Shown: positions 1 to 7,415 of the stretch, piece after piece | Numbering within the stretch: the stretch's first letter is position 1 | How the letters are laid out: the number at the start of each line of letters is the position of its first letter | Source of the DNA: Lachnospiraceae bacterium | GTDB lineage: Bacteria; Bacillota; Clostridia; Lachnospirales; Lachnospiraceae | Direction: 5' to 3' | NCBI GenBank assembly: GCA_017476305.1 | Contig: JAFVAA010000368.1 | Span: 1 to 8,380 of the forward strand | Length of the DNA stretch: 8,380 nt | Translations under genes and position numbers: made by a program | Notes under the pieces: model-generated | Told to the model about the DNA's origin: nothing | Database searches by the model: none | What the model saw: only the letters and a program-made list of their open reading frames with translations

Positions 1-530
1 GGAGCATTGTGAGAGATGCCGGGGTTACGACAGGATCCTTTTACTGGTATTACAAAAGCAAGGAGGAGCTGTTTGAAGCCCTGGTCGGGAAGCATTATGA
101 CCATATTCTGCAGATGTATGATGATGCGTTAGAATCCTTTTGGAAAATGACGAAGGAGGAGCAGAAAGAGCATATGGGGGATATTGGCGGGAAATGTATG
201 GCAGAGATGGTCGAGTATATGTACCGGCATTTGACAGAGTTTAAGCTGCTCCTGACCGCTGCCTCCGGCACAAGATATGAGAATTTACTGCATGAGCTGA
301 CGCAGCGTGAGATAGACAGCACACATGAGTTCGAAATGCACATGGCAGAGCTTGGCTATCCGATGGGAACGCAGATTGAGCCTGTTTTGGAGCACAGCAT
401 TACGAGTGGTATGTTCGCGGGAATGTTTGAATTAGTGATTCACGATGTTCCAAAGGAGAAGGCTGTAAACTGTGTCAGGCAGATTCACGCATTTTACACA
501 GCAGGCTGGCAGAAGCTGATGGGCATATGA
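1..530 (+). CDS. TetR/AcrR-family transcriptional regulator, 5' end cut by window edge
   Basis: The reading frame is open from base 3 to the TGA at 528-530. The first visible residues (S-I-V-R-D-A-G-V-T-T-G-S-F-Y-W-Y-Y-K-S-K-E-E-L-F) are the second half of a TetR helix-turn-helix, including the recognition helix and the hallmark Y-x-Y/F-K-S-K-E-E-L stretch. Roughly the first 25-30 residues are therefore missing to the left, and the GTG at 9 is an internal valine, not a start. The remaining ~145 residues are a helical ligand-binding/dimerisation domain with no motif that names a ligand. TetR proteins usually repress a neighbouring transporter and release DNA when a small molecule binds. The next two genes are an ABC transporter pair on the same strand, so they are the likely targets (inference). 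No clear terminator follows, so co-transcription with them is possible. Confidence 0.9.
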   Translation, partial: SIVRDAGVTTGSFYWYYKSKEELFEALVGKHYDHILQMYDDALESFWKMTKEEQKEHMGDIGGKCMAEMVEYMYRHLTEFKLLLTAASGTRYENLLHELTQREIDSTHEFEMHMAELGYPMGTQIEPVLEHSITSGMFAGMFELVIHDVPKEKAVNCVRQIHAFYTAGWQKLMGI

Positions 531-623
531 CAGACAAAAGCAAAGGAAGCAGACTTTACCGGATGCATGCCGACTGACGAATGGCAGGTAAGGCGGTTCG
601 GTGCTTCGCATGATTCAGGTAAA

Positions 624-643
624 ATGGGGACGAAGGTCCCCAT
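624..643. repeat. Perfect 8-bp hairpin in the TetR-ABC gap
   Basis: ATGGGGAC (624-631) and GTCCCCAT (636-643) are exact reverse complements around a GAAG loop. On the + strand the stem is followed by A-rich sequence, not T, so it is not a standard intrinsic terminator for the TetR gene. On the - strand it is followed by only four T. It lies 16 bases before the palindrome at 659-674. It could be a leader or attenuator hairpin, or an mRNA-stabilising stem. The rest of the gap (531-623) holds no gene. It contains a looser inverted repeat, TTTACC (555-560) with GGTAAA (618-623) and ATGC (563-566) with GCAT (608-611), so the leader may fold further. Confidence 0.6.
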
Positions 644-658
644 AAAAAATAAATTACG

Positions 659-674
659 GTTAGTTGTATCTAAC
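659..674. promoter_or_regulatory. Operator-like palindrome before the ABC transporter genes
   Basis: GTTAG (659-663) and CTAAC (670-674) are exact inverted repeats separated by six bases. The palindrome ends two bases before the ribosome binding site AAGGGAG (677-683) of the ABC gene starting at 693. A repressor bound here would sit near the transcript start or leader. The adjacent TetR gene is the simplest candidate for its ligand. The GGTTAG/CTAAC half-sites also recall DtxR/IdeR-type iron boxes, although the spacing differs from the classic 19-bp box. No convincing -35/-10 pair was found around it. Confidence 0.45.
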
Positions 675-692
675 AGAAGGGAGTTGTGACTT

Positions 693-1886
693 ATGAAGAA
701 ACAGAAAAAACCGTCGGCGTTTTCTGCGCTGATGGACTATGCAGGGGGACATAGGGTGCTTACCTATCTTTCGCTGTGTCTGTCTGCAGGAACGGGAATT
801 TTAGCACTGATGCCGTTTGTCTATCTCTGGCGGATCATCAAAGAGGTGATTCGGGTGCGCCCGAATTTCTCAGAGGCAGAAAACATCGCACATAACGGCT
901 GGATGGCAGTCCTTTTTTCTCTGCTCTACATGCTGGTCTATTTTGGTGCATTGATGTGTTCCCATCTTTCAGCATTCCGCGTGGCGGGGAATATGAAAAA
1001 GGCTTTGCTTCGTCACATTGCAAAGCTCCCAATCGGCTTTGCGGATGAGATGGGTTCCGGAAAGGTACGACGTATCGTGATGGATGCAACTGCCTCTACG
1101 GAGACGCTGCTCGCCCATAACCTGCCCGATATGGCACAGGCAATCGTGACACCGGTTGCGATGGTCGTGATGCTTTTTCTCTATGACTGGAGATTTGGGC
1201 TTGCGTGTCTGGTTCCTATCATCGTGGCATTCTGTATGATGTCCCGCATGGCAGGACCGGCGATGGCAGAGGATATGCGGCGGTATCAGAATGCATTAGA
1301 AAACATGAGCAATGAGGCGGTGGAATATGTGCGCGGTATCCCCGTAGTGAAGACCTTCGGTCAGACCGTGTTTTCCTTTCACCGGTTTAAAAAATCCATA
1401 GATGATTACGGAAATTTTTGTTTAAAGTATACCTTTGAATGCCGAAGCTCCATGGTGCTATTTACGATGTTCATTCATTCAGCATTTGCCTTTCTTATCG
1501 GTCTGACACTGTTTTTGACAAGAGGAGGTGCAGTGGCACAGGGTATTGGGGCAAATCAGGATTTGCTTGTGAATTTTCTCTTTTATGTTATTTTTACACC
1601 AATTATCACCACGACCATGATGCGGGTGATGTATATGTCGGAAAACAGTTTGAAGATTAGTGATACAATGGAGCGGGTAAATTCCATTCTGGACATCGTA
1701 CCGCTTTCCGAAGCGGAGGAAAGGAAAACGCCATCCGGTGCATTTGTGGAAATAAAGAATGCGACATACCGTTATGCGGAAGACGCAAATCCGGCCGTGA
1801 AAAATCTGTCCAGTCTGCGGATAAGGATCAAATCGTCGCATTGGTGGGACCGTCCGGCAGTGGAAAGACCACGGCTGCAGGACTGA
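693..1886 (+). CDS. ABC transporter, N-terminal fragment (membrane domain) of the frameshifted gene
   Basis: This part encodes the transmembrane domain. The ATG at 693 has AAGGGAG nine bases upstream. Hydrophobic segments are visible at about residues 22-48, 70-95, 147-165, 166-185, 255-276 and 290-310, matching the six-helix exporter fold. The cytoplasmic loop M-G-S-G-K-V-R-R-I-V-M-D-A (120-132) and the segment E-Y-V-R-G-I-P-V-V-K-T-F-G (211-223) are typical coupling regions of this family. The start of the ATPase domain (F-V-E-I-K-N-A-T-Y-R-Y, 351-361, with the A-loop tyrosine) is also present. From about residue 378 the frame is wrong, and the last ~20 residues are out-of-frame junk before the TGA. 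Without Walker A and the rest of the ATPase this product could not drive transport. Confidence 0.85.
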   Translation: MKKQKKPSAFSALMDYAGGHRVLTYLSLCLSAGTGILALMPFVYLWRIIKEVIRVRPNFSEAENIAHNGWMAVLFSLLYMLVYFGALMCSHLSAFRVAGNMKKALLRHIAKLPIGFADEMGSGKVRRIVMDATASTETLLAHNLPDMAQAIVTPVAMVVMLFLYDWRFGLACLVPIIVAFCMMSRMAGPAMAEDMRRYQNALENMSNEAVEYVRGIPVVKTFGQTVFSFHRFKKSIDDYGNFCLKYTFECRSSMVLFTMFIHSAFAFLIGLTLFLTRGGAVAQGIGANQDLLVNFLFYVIFTPIITTTMMRVMYMSENSLKISDTMERVNSILDIVPLSEAEERKTPSGAFVEIKNATYRYAEDANPAVKNLSSLRIRIKSSHWWDRPAVERPRLQD

Positions 1887-2494
1887 TTTCCAGATTTTTT
1901 GATGTACAGGAGGGAAGTGTATCCATCGGTGGGGTGGATGTACGGGAAATCGGTAAGGCAGAGCTAATGAACATGGTTTCCTATGTGTTTCAGGACAGCA
2001 GACTCTTAAAACGCTCCATTGCGGATAATCTGCGTATCGCAAAGCCTGATGCCACGGATGCGGAAATCAGAGAGGCTTTGCGGGCTGCGCAGTGTGATGA
2101 TATCATAGCACGTCTGCCACAGGGGATAGCTACGGTACTCGGTTCGGAAGGAACGTACCTATCCGGTGGTGAGAAACAGCGTATCGCCATCGCCAGGGCA
2201 ATTCTGAAAAAAGCTCCTGTAGTCATTCTGGACGAAGCTACGGCATTTGCCGATCCGGAAAATGAAGTGCTTGTCCAGAAAGCATTTATAGAGCTTACGA
2301 AATCCAGTACGGTCATCCTGATCGCACACAGGCTTTCTACGATTCGGAATGCAGATAAAATCTATGTGTTTGACCGTGGAGAAGTCGTTGAGACAGGCAG
2401 GCATGAGGAGCTGCTGGGAAGAAACGGGCTTTACAGTGCCATGTGGAAGGAATATCAGAGCGCAATCAGCTGGAAGGTAGGTGAGGCAGTATGA
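1841..2494 (+). CDS. ABC transporter, C-terminal ATPase fragment of the frameshifted gene
   Basis: This frame holds a nearly complete nucleotide-binding domain. Counting from the TTG at 1841, it has Walker A G-P-S-G-S-G-K-T-T (3-11), Q-loop glutamine 51 (Y-V-F-Q-D), signature L-S-G-G-E-K-Q-R (107-114), Walker B V-V-I-L-D-E-A-T (127-134, with catalytic E132) and switch histidine 163 (L-I-A-H-R). The sequence after Walker B is A-F-A-D-P-E-N-E rather than the usual S-A-L-D, which recalls YbtPQ/IrtAB-type transporters (from memory, not searched). There is no ribosome binding site or convincing start of its own: the TTG codes for an internal leucine of the A-L-V-G-P-S-G motif. It should be read as the tail of the 693 gene. 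Its TGA overlaps the next ATG as ATGA, implying translational coupling, which the frameshift would disturb. Confidence 0.8.
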   Translation: MVGPSGSGKTTAAGLISRFFDVQEGSVSIGGVDVREIGKAELMNMVSYVFQDSRLLKRSIADNLRIAKPDATDAEIREALRAAQCDDIIARLPQGIATVLGSEGTYLSGGEKQRIAIARAILKKAPVVILDEATAFADPENEVLVQKAFIELTKSSTVILIAHRLSTIRNADKIYVFDRGEVVETGRHEELLGRNGLYSAMWKEYQSAISWKVGEAV

Positions 2495-4224
2495 GACAGT
2501 ATTTTCAGAATAAATTTGCCCTGTCTGAGCAGGGGGCAAGGGAAATGATTTTTGGTATTTTATCTGTTGTGGCACAGAATCTGGCATTGATGTTTCCGGT
2601 GACTTTACTATATCTGTTTACGGGGGATTATTTGGATGGCGTGAATCTGACCTCCCGCACGGGATTTTATATCGGTGGAATCGCAGTGTGCCTCGTGCTC
2701 ATTCTCCTCACGGGCATCTGGCAGTACAATACCGCATATAAAGCGACTTATAAGGAGTCTGCTGCGAGGAGAATCTCGCTTGCAGAAAAGCTTAGAAAGC
2801 TTCCGTTATCCTTTTTTGCAAAGAGAGACCTTGCGGATCTTACCAATACCATCATGACGGATGCGGAGGTGTTAGAGCATTCCGGCTCACACCAGATTCC
2901 ACAGTATTATGGCAGTATTGTCTCTACGCTTGTTATTTGTATCGGCCTGTTTTTCTTTCAGTGGAGAATGGCGCTTGCGGCAGTGTGGCCGATTCCTGTG
3001 GCACTCATCATCGTACTGACTTCGAAACGGGTGCAGCAGTATTTTTACCGGAAGCAGACGGATGCAAAACTTGATTTGAATGAAGGAATACAGGAGTTTA
3101 TTGAAACCTCCCGTGATTTAAAGAGCAACAATGCGGAAGACGGGTATCTGAAGGATCTGGAGCAGAAAATTGACCTTGTCGAACAACGTGCAATCGGCAG
3201 TGAGCTTGGTACTGCAGTCTTCGTCGTTTCGGCACAGATGCTTTTAAAGTTCGGCATTGGCACGGTCGCGCTTGTGGGTGGGACTATGCTCACAGGAGGA
3301 GATTTGACGCTTATGCAGTTTTTCTGTTTCCTTTTGGTGGCATCGAGACTTTATGAGCCGATGAGCAGCACACTCATCAATTTGGCGGCAATCAATGCTT
3401 TGCAGGTGAATGTGGATCGTATGAATGAAATCAATCGCACAAAGGAGCAGGAGGGTTCTTCTTCGTTTGCACCGGACGGCTATGATATTGTTTTTGAGCA
3501 TGCGGGATTTTCCTATGAGGATGGGAAAACCGTGCTTTCGGATGTCTCCTTTACAGCAAAGCAGGGAGAGGTCACGGCACTGGTTGGTCCGTCAGGTGGT
3601 GGTAAAACGACGGTATCAAGGCTTGCGGCACGCTTTTGGGATGCAGACAGGGGGAAGGTCACGGTCGGTGGCGTGGATGTAAGCACAGTCGATCCGGAAA
3701 CGCTTTTAGGGGCATTCTCTATCGTTTTCCAGGATGTTACTCTCTTTAACAATACGGTTATGGAGAATATCCGTGTAGGAAAAAAGGATGCTTCGGATGA
3801 GGAGGTTTTGGAAGCAGCGAGACTGGCGAACTGTGATGAGTTTATACGGGAGCTTCCAAATGGCTACGATACCGTTATCGGTGAAAACGGCAGTGAGCTT
3901 TCCGGCGGCGAACGGCAGAGAATTTCGATTGCCCGTGCGTTTTTAAAGGATGCGCCGATTATTCTGCTGGATGAGGCTACAGCATCCTTAGATGTAGAGA
4001 ATGAGACAAGGGTGCAGAGTGCACTTTCAAGACTCATCAAGGATAAAACGGTCATGGTCATTGCCCACAGGATGCGTACCGTGGCTGGTGCGAATAAGAT
4101 TGTGGTGCTTTCGGATGGAGGTGTGGCTGAGCAGGGCTCCCCGAAGGAGCTGATGGAGCAGGAAGGTGTATTTGCCCGGATGGTAAAGCTCCAGACAGAG
4201 GGGCAGAGCTGGACGATTGTGTAA
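2491..4224 (+). CDS. ABC transporter permease/ATPase half-transporter (intact partner)
   Basis: This 577-residue membrane protein fuses a six-helix exporter-fold domain to an ATPase domain. It probably works as a heterodimer with the preceding gene product. Hydrophobic segments lie near residues 18-45, 58-78, 140-157, 158-178, 240-265 and 272-295. The ATPase has Walker A G-P-S-G-G-G-K-T-T (366-374), Q-loop Q414, signature L-S-G-G-E-R-Q-R (470-477), Walker B I-I-L-L-D-E-A-T (490-498, catalytic E495), a canonical D-loop S-L-D and switch H526. All catalytic residues are present. The ATG overlaps the upstream TGA by one codon (ATGA), so start choice is secure and translation is probably coupled. 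The substrate is unknown: drug or peptide export, or an iron-siderophore role as in YbtPQ/IrtAB, are all possible. No clear terminator follows before the aldolase promoter region. Confidence 0.93.
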   Translation: MRQYFQNKFALSEQGAREMIFGILSVVAQNLALMFPVTLLYLFTGDYLDGVNLTSRTGFYIGGIAVCLVLILLTGIWQYNTAYKATYKESAARRISLAEKLRKLPLSFFAKRDLADLTNTIMTDAEVLEHSGSHQIPQYYGSIVSTLVICIGLFFFQWRMALAAVWPIPVALIIVLTSKRVQQYFYRKQTDAKLDLNEGIQEFIETSRDLKSNNAEDGYLKDLEQKIDLVEQRAIGSELGTAVFVVSAQMLLKFGIGTVALVGGTMLTGGDLTLMQFFCFLLVASRLYEPMSSTLINLAAINALQVNVDRMNEINRTKEQEGSSSFAPDGYDIVFEHAGFSYEDGKTVLSDVSFTAKQGEVTALVGPSGGGKTTVSRLAARFWDADRGKVTVGGVDVSTVDPETLLGAFSIVFQDVTLFNNTVMENIRVGKKDASDEEVLEAARLANCDEFIRELPNGYDTVIGENGSELSGGERQRISIARAFLKDAPIILLDEATASLDVENETRVQSALSRLIKDKTVMVIAHRMRTVAGANKIVVLSDGGVAEQGSPKELMEQEGVFARMVKLQTEGQSWTIV

Positions 4225-4301
4225 AGAGGAAAAGCTTTGGCTTATTACTGAATATTCAAAAAGGCAGATTATGTTTTTTTACATTTTTATATTTCTTTTT
4301 C

Positions 4302-4320
4302 TGCTATTATAGTATATAAT
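4302..4320 (+). promoter_or_regulatory. Probable -10 region(s) of the aldolase gene
   Basis: The 213-base gap before the aldolase is strongly AT-rich. TGC-TATTAT (4302-4310) is an extended -10 element of the TGnTATAAT type, and a perfect TATAAT follows at 4315-4320. The only good -35-like hexamer, TTTACA (4278-4283), is 21 bases before TATTAT, which is too far, so the extended -10 would have to compensate. Transcription from here would give a leader of about 100-120 bases that includes the inverted repeat at 4369-4397. Bases 4225-4300 contain no gene and no clear terminator. Confidence 0.5.
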
Positions 4321-4368
4321 ATTGTAGGAATTAAAATTGATACATATTAAAATCGTTGCTGTTTTCTG

Positions 4369-4397
4369 GTAAACGACAAAGCTTTTTCATCGTTTAC
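4369..4397. repeat. Inverted repeat in the aldolase leader
   Basis: GTAAACGA (4369-4376) and TCGTTTAC (4390-4397) are exact reverse complements separated by 13 bases that contain AAGCTT. It lies 28 bases before the aldolase ribosome binding site and downstream of the probable -10 elements. It is either a leader hairpin or a two-site operator. There is no T tract after it, so it is not a terminator. The GTAAACG half loosely resembles half of a CcpA cre site, but the match is not good enough to call. Confidence 0.5.
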
Positions 4398-4424
4398 TTT
4401 AGATAGTAACAAAAAATCAAAGAT

Positions 4425-4429
4425 GGAGG
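4425..4429 (+). promoter_or_regulatory. Ribosome binding site that fixes the aldolase start at 4438
   Basis: GGAGG at 4425-4429 is eight bases before the ATG at 4438. An in-frame ATG at 4423 overlaps this site, so starting there would translate the Shine-Dalgarno itself as M-E-V-R-I and leave no ribosome binding site of its own. The start at 4438 also gives M-L-V-S-A-K-E-M-L, the normal beginning of clostridial class II aldolases. Confidence 0.85.
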
Positions 4430-4437
4430 TTAGGATT

Positions 4438-5301
4438 ATGTTAGTTTCAGCAAAGGAAATGCTTGAAAAAGCAAGGGATGGAAAGTATGCAGTAGGTCAG
4501 TTCAATATCAACAACTTAGAGTGGACAAAGTCTATTTTGCTGACAGCCGAGGAATTAAAGTCACCGGTCATCCTGGGCGTATCTGAAGGCGCAGGAAAGT
4601 ATATGTGCGGTTATAAGACGGTTGTAGGTATGGTGAACGGGATGCTCGAGGAGTTAAATATCACAGTACCGGTAGCACTTCACCTGGATCATGGTTCCTA
4701 TGAAGGGGCAAAGGCATGTATCAATGCAGGCTTTTCTTCTATCATGTTTGATGGTTCCCATCTGCCGATCGAGGAGAATATCGCAAAGACGACAGAGCTC
4801 GTCAATGCCTGTGGCGTACTTGGTCTTTCTTTGGAGGCTGAGGTCGGTTCCATCGGTGGAGAGGAAGATGGTGTCGTAGGTGCCGGTGAATGTGCAGATC
4901 CGGATGAATGTAAGGCAGTAGCTGATTTAGGAGTTACGATGCTGGCAGCAGGAATCGGAAACATTCATGGAAAATATCCGGAGAATTGGGCAGGCTTAAG
5001 CTTTGAGACCTTAGAGGCAATCAAGGCAAAGACCGGGGACATGCCGCTGGTACTTCACGGAGGTACAGGAATTCCTGAGGATATGATTAAAAAGGCGATT
5101 TCTCTCGGTGTAGCAAAGATCAATGTTAATACCGAGTGCCAGCTGGCATTCCAGGAGGCGACACGTAAGTATATCGAGGAAGGAAAGGACAAACAGGGGA
5201 AAGGATTTGATCCCCGTAAGCTTTTAGCACCTGGTGCAGAAGCCATCAAGGCTACCGTAAAGGAAAAAATGGAGCTTTTCGGTTCTGTGGGAAAAGCCTG
5301 A
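4438..5301 (+). CDS. fba: Class II (zinc) fructose-1,6-bisphosphate aldolase
   Basis: This cytoplasmic enzyme of glycolysis and gluconeogenesis splits fructose 1,6-bisphosphate into dihydroxyacetone phosphate and glyceraldehyde 3-phosphate. The 287-residue length is normal for the short class II (class IIB) branch. Visible motifs are A-L-H-L-D-H-G (80-86, catalytic D84 and zinc ligand H85), S-L-E-A-E-V-G (131-137), N-I-H-G-K-Y (175-180, zinc ligand H177), V-L-H-G-G-T-G-I-P (205-213, zinc ligand H207 and phosphate-binding glycines) and K-I-N-V-N-T-E (227-233, substrate phosphate/hydroxyl binding). All key residues are present. Tagatose- or other ketose-bisphosphate aldolases share this fold, but the sequence is closest in character to the housekeeping FBP enzyme, and no sugar-specific operon surrounds it. 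It appears to be transcribed alone, with its own promoter region and a downstream terminator hairpin. Confidence 0.96.
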   Translation: MLVSAKEMLEKARDGKYAVGQFNINNLEWTKSILLTAEELKSPVILGVSEGAGKYMCGYKTVVGMVNGMLEELNITVPVALHLDHGSYEGAKACINAGFSSIMFDGSHLPIEENIAKTTELVNACGVLGLSLEAEVGSIGGEEDGVVGAGECADPDECKAVADLGVTMLAAGIGNIHGKYPENWAGLSFETLEAIKAKTGDMPLVLHGGTGIPEDMIKKAISLGVAKINVNTECQLAFQEATRKYIEEGKDKQGKGFDPRKLLAPGAEAIKATVKEKMELFGSVGKA

Positions 5302-5360
5302 GAGCTGCTGGCAGCGGTTTTGCTGTAAAACAGATCGAACAGAATGATAAAAGAAAAAGG

Positions 5361-5409
5361 ACAGCTTTGCGGCTTCTCCTGAAAGTGGCTGCAAGGTTGT
5401 TTGTTTTTC
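5361..5409 (+). terminator. Long intrinsic terminator after the aldolase gene
   Basis: ACAGCTTTGC (5361-5370) pairs along its full length with GCAAGGTTGT (5391-5400), counting two G-U pairs. The stem continues inward with GGCT (5371-5374) against GGCT (5387-5390, using G-U pairs), then one mismatch and two more pairs around a six-base loop. The T-rich stretch TTGTTTTT (5401-5408) follows. An A-rich run (5351-5358) precedes the stem, so it might also act on the other strand. It is 60 bases past the aldolase stop. Bases 5302-5360 also carry two minor hairpins (GCTG/CAGC near 5304-5315; GTTTT/AAAAC at 5317-5331) and no gene. Confidence 0.65.
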
Positions 5410-5461
5410 AATGTAGTTTACAGGATGTACCTGATGATTCATTGTTCTATAAGGAGGGTAT

Positions 5462-7062
<1,601 letters not shown>

Positions 7063-7063
7063 A

Positions 7064-7378
7064 ATGAATGTATTTTTAGCAGAGAGCACCGGTGCCGGTG
7101 GCATGGGGATGATTGGCATGATCTTGATTTATGTAGTCATATTTGCAGTATTTTGGTTTTTTGCGATTCGTCCACAGAAAAAGCAGCAAAAGGAACATGA
7201 GACGCTTCTTAGTGCTTTGGCGGTAGGAGATAGTATTTTGACTATGAGTGGATTTTACGGTGTGGTGATCGATATTATGGATGAAGTCGTAATCGTGGAG
7301 TTTGGAAGCAATAAAAACTGCAGGATTCCGATGAAAAAGGATAATATCGTGGAAATTGACAAGCAGGGCGAGGAATAA
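7064..7378 (+). CDS. yajC: Preprotein translocase accessory subunit YajC
   Basis: The 104-residue single-pass membrane protein has a short N-terminus, a glycine/methionine-rich hydrophobic helix at about 14-35 ending in the YajC hallmark F-A-I-R-P-Q-K-K-Q-Q-K (33-43), and a small cytoplasmic domain with V-G-D-S-I-L-T-M-S-G-F-Y-G-V-V (54-68). YajC associates with the SecDF complex of the Sec translocon in the inner membrane and aids export. It starts one base after the tgt stop, with AGGAAGGAGA upstream inside the tgt end, so it is the last gene of the operon. tgt-yajC is a long-conserved order in bacteria, often continued by secDF. Here secDF does not follow, and a strong terminator overlaps the yajC stop codon instead. 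Confidence 0.96.
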   Translation: MNVFLAESTGAGGMGMIGMILIYVVIFAVFWFFAIRPQKKQQKEHETLLSALAVGDSILTMSGFYGVVIDIMDEVVIVEFGSNKNCRIPMKKDNIVEIDKQGEE

Positions 7379-7415
7379 AAAAGGAACAGGGAAGCTAAAC
7401 TCCCTGTTCTTTTTT
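7377..7415. terminator. Bidirectional intrinsic terminator between convergent genes
   Basis: AAAAAA (7377-7382), then GAACAGGGA (7384-7392), an eight-base loop, TCCCTGTTC (7401-7409) and TTTTTT (7410-7415) form a perfect 9-bp stem extended by a G-U pair, with U tracts on both strands. It ends the HAAS-tgt-yajC operon on the + strand and the PHP gene on the - strand. It overlaps both genes: the yajC stop is 7376-7378, and the PHP gene stop lies in the loop at 7395-7397. Confidence 0.95.

Larger units (their letters stand above)
693..2494 (+). pseudogene. ABC transporter permease/ATPase half-transporter, broken by a -1 frameshift
   Basis: Read as one gene, bases 693-2494 encode a complete half-transporter of about 600 residues: an exporter-fold membrane domain followed by a nucleotide-binding domain. 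The two parts lie in different frames. Frame 1 runs through A-V-K-N-L-S-S-L-R-I (to 1823), then degenerates and stops at 1884-1886. The ATPase continues in the -1 frame as K-D-Q-I-V-A-L-V-G-P-S-G. Adding one A in the short A run at 1823-1824 restores a normal strand leading into Walker A, so a one-base loss there is the simplest explanation. Everything else looks under selection: all ATPase motifs are intact and the ATGA overlap with the next gene is kept. This suggests either a recent mutation or a sequencing error. The intact partner follows immediately. Confidence 0.75.

Noticed and set aside
9..11. GTG at 9 as the TetR start
   Set aside because: It falls inside the helix-turn-helix, and the frame stays open to the window edge, so the gene begins outside the window.
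1799..1841. Programmed -1 ribosomal frameshift joining the two ABC frames
   Set aside because: The best slip site, G-AAA-AAT at 1799-1805, is not a canonical heptamer. Slipping there would replace the L-R-I strand with V-Q-S-A-D, and no strong downstream stem was seen. A base deletion explains the reading better.
1479..2042. 187-residue open frame on the - strand across the frameshift region
   Set aside because: It is antisense to the clearly conserved membrane and ATPase domains, has low-complexity H/P/C/R-rich composition, no ribosome binding site and no recognisable motif. It is a shadow frame.
4249..4258. TGAATATTCA palindrome after the second ABC gene
   Set aside because: A 10-bp AT-rich self-complementary word with no loop and no T tract at its end is expected by chance in such sequence. 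It is not a credible terminator or operator alone.
4366..4382. CcpA cre site before fba (TGGTAAACGACAAAG)
   Set aside because: The spacing between TG and CG is one base too long and the right half does not match the consensus.
5421..5433. CAGG-N5-CCTG inverted repeat before the HAAS gene as an operator
   Set aside because: Only four-base arms, no second copy, and no clear promoter alongside.
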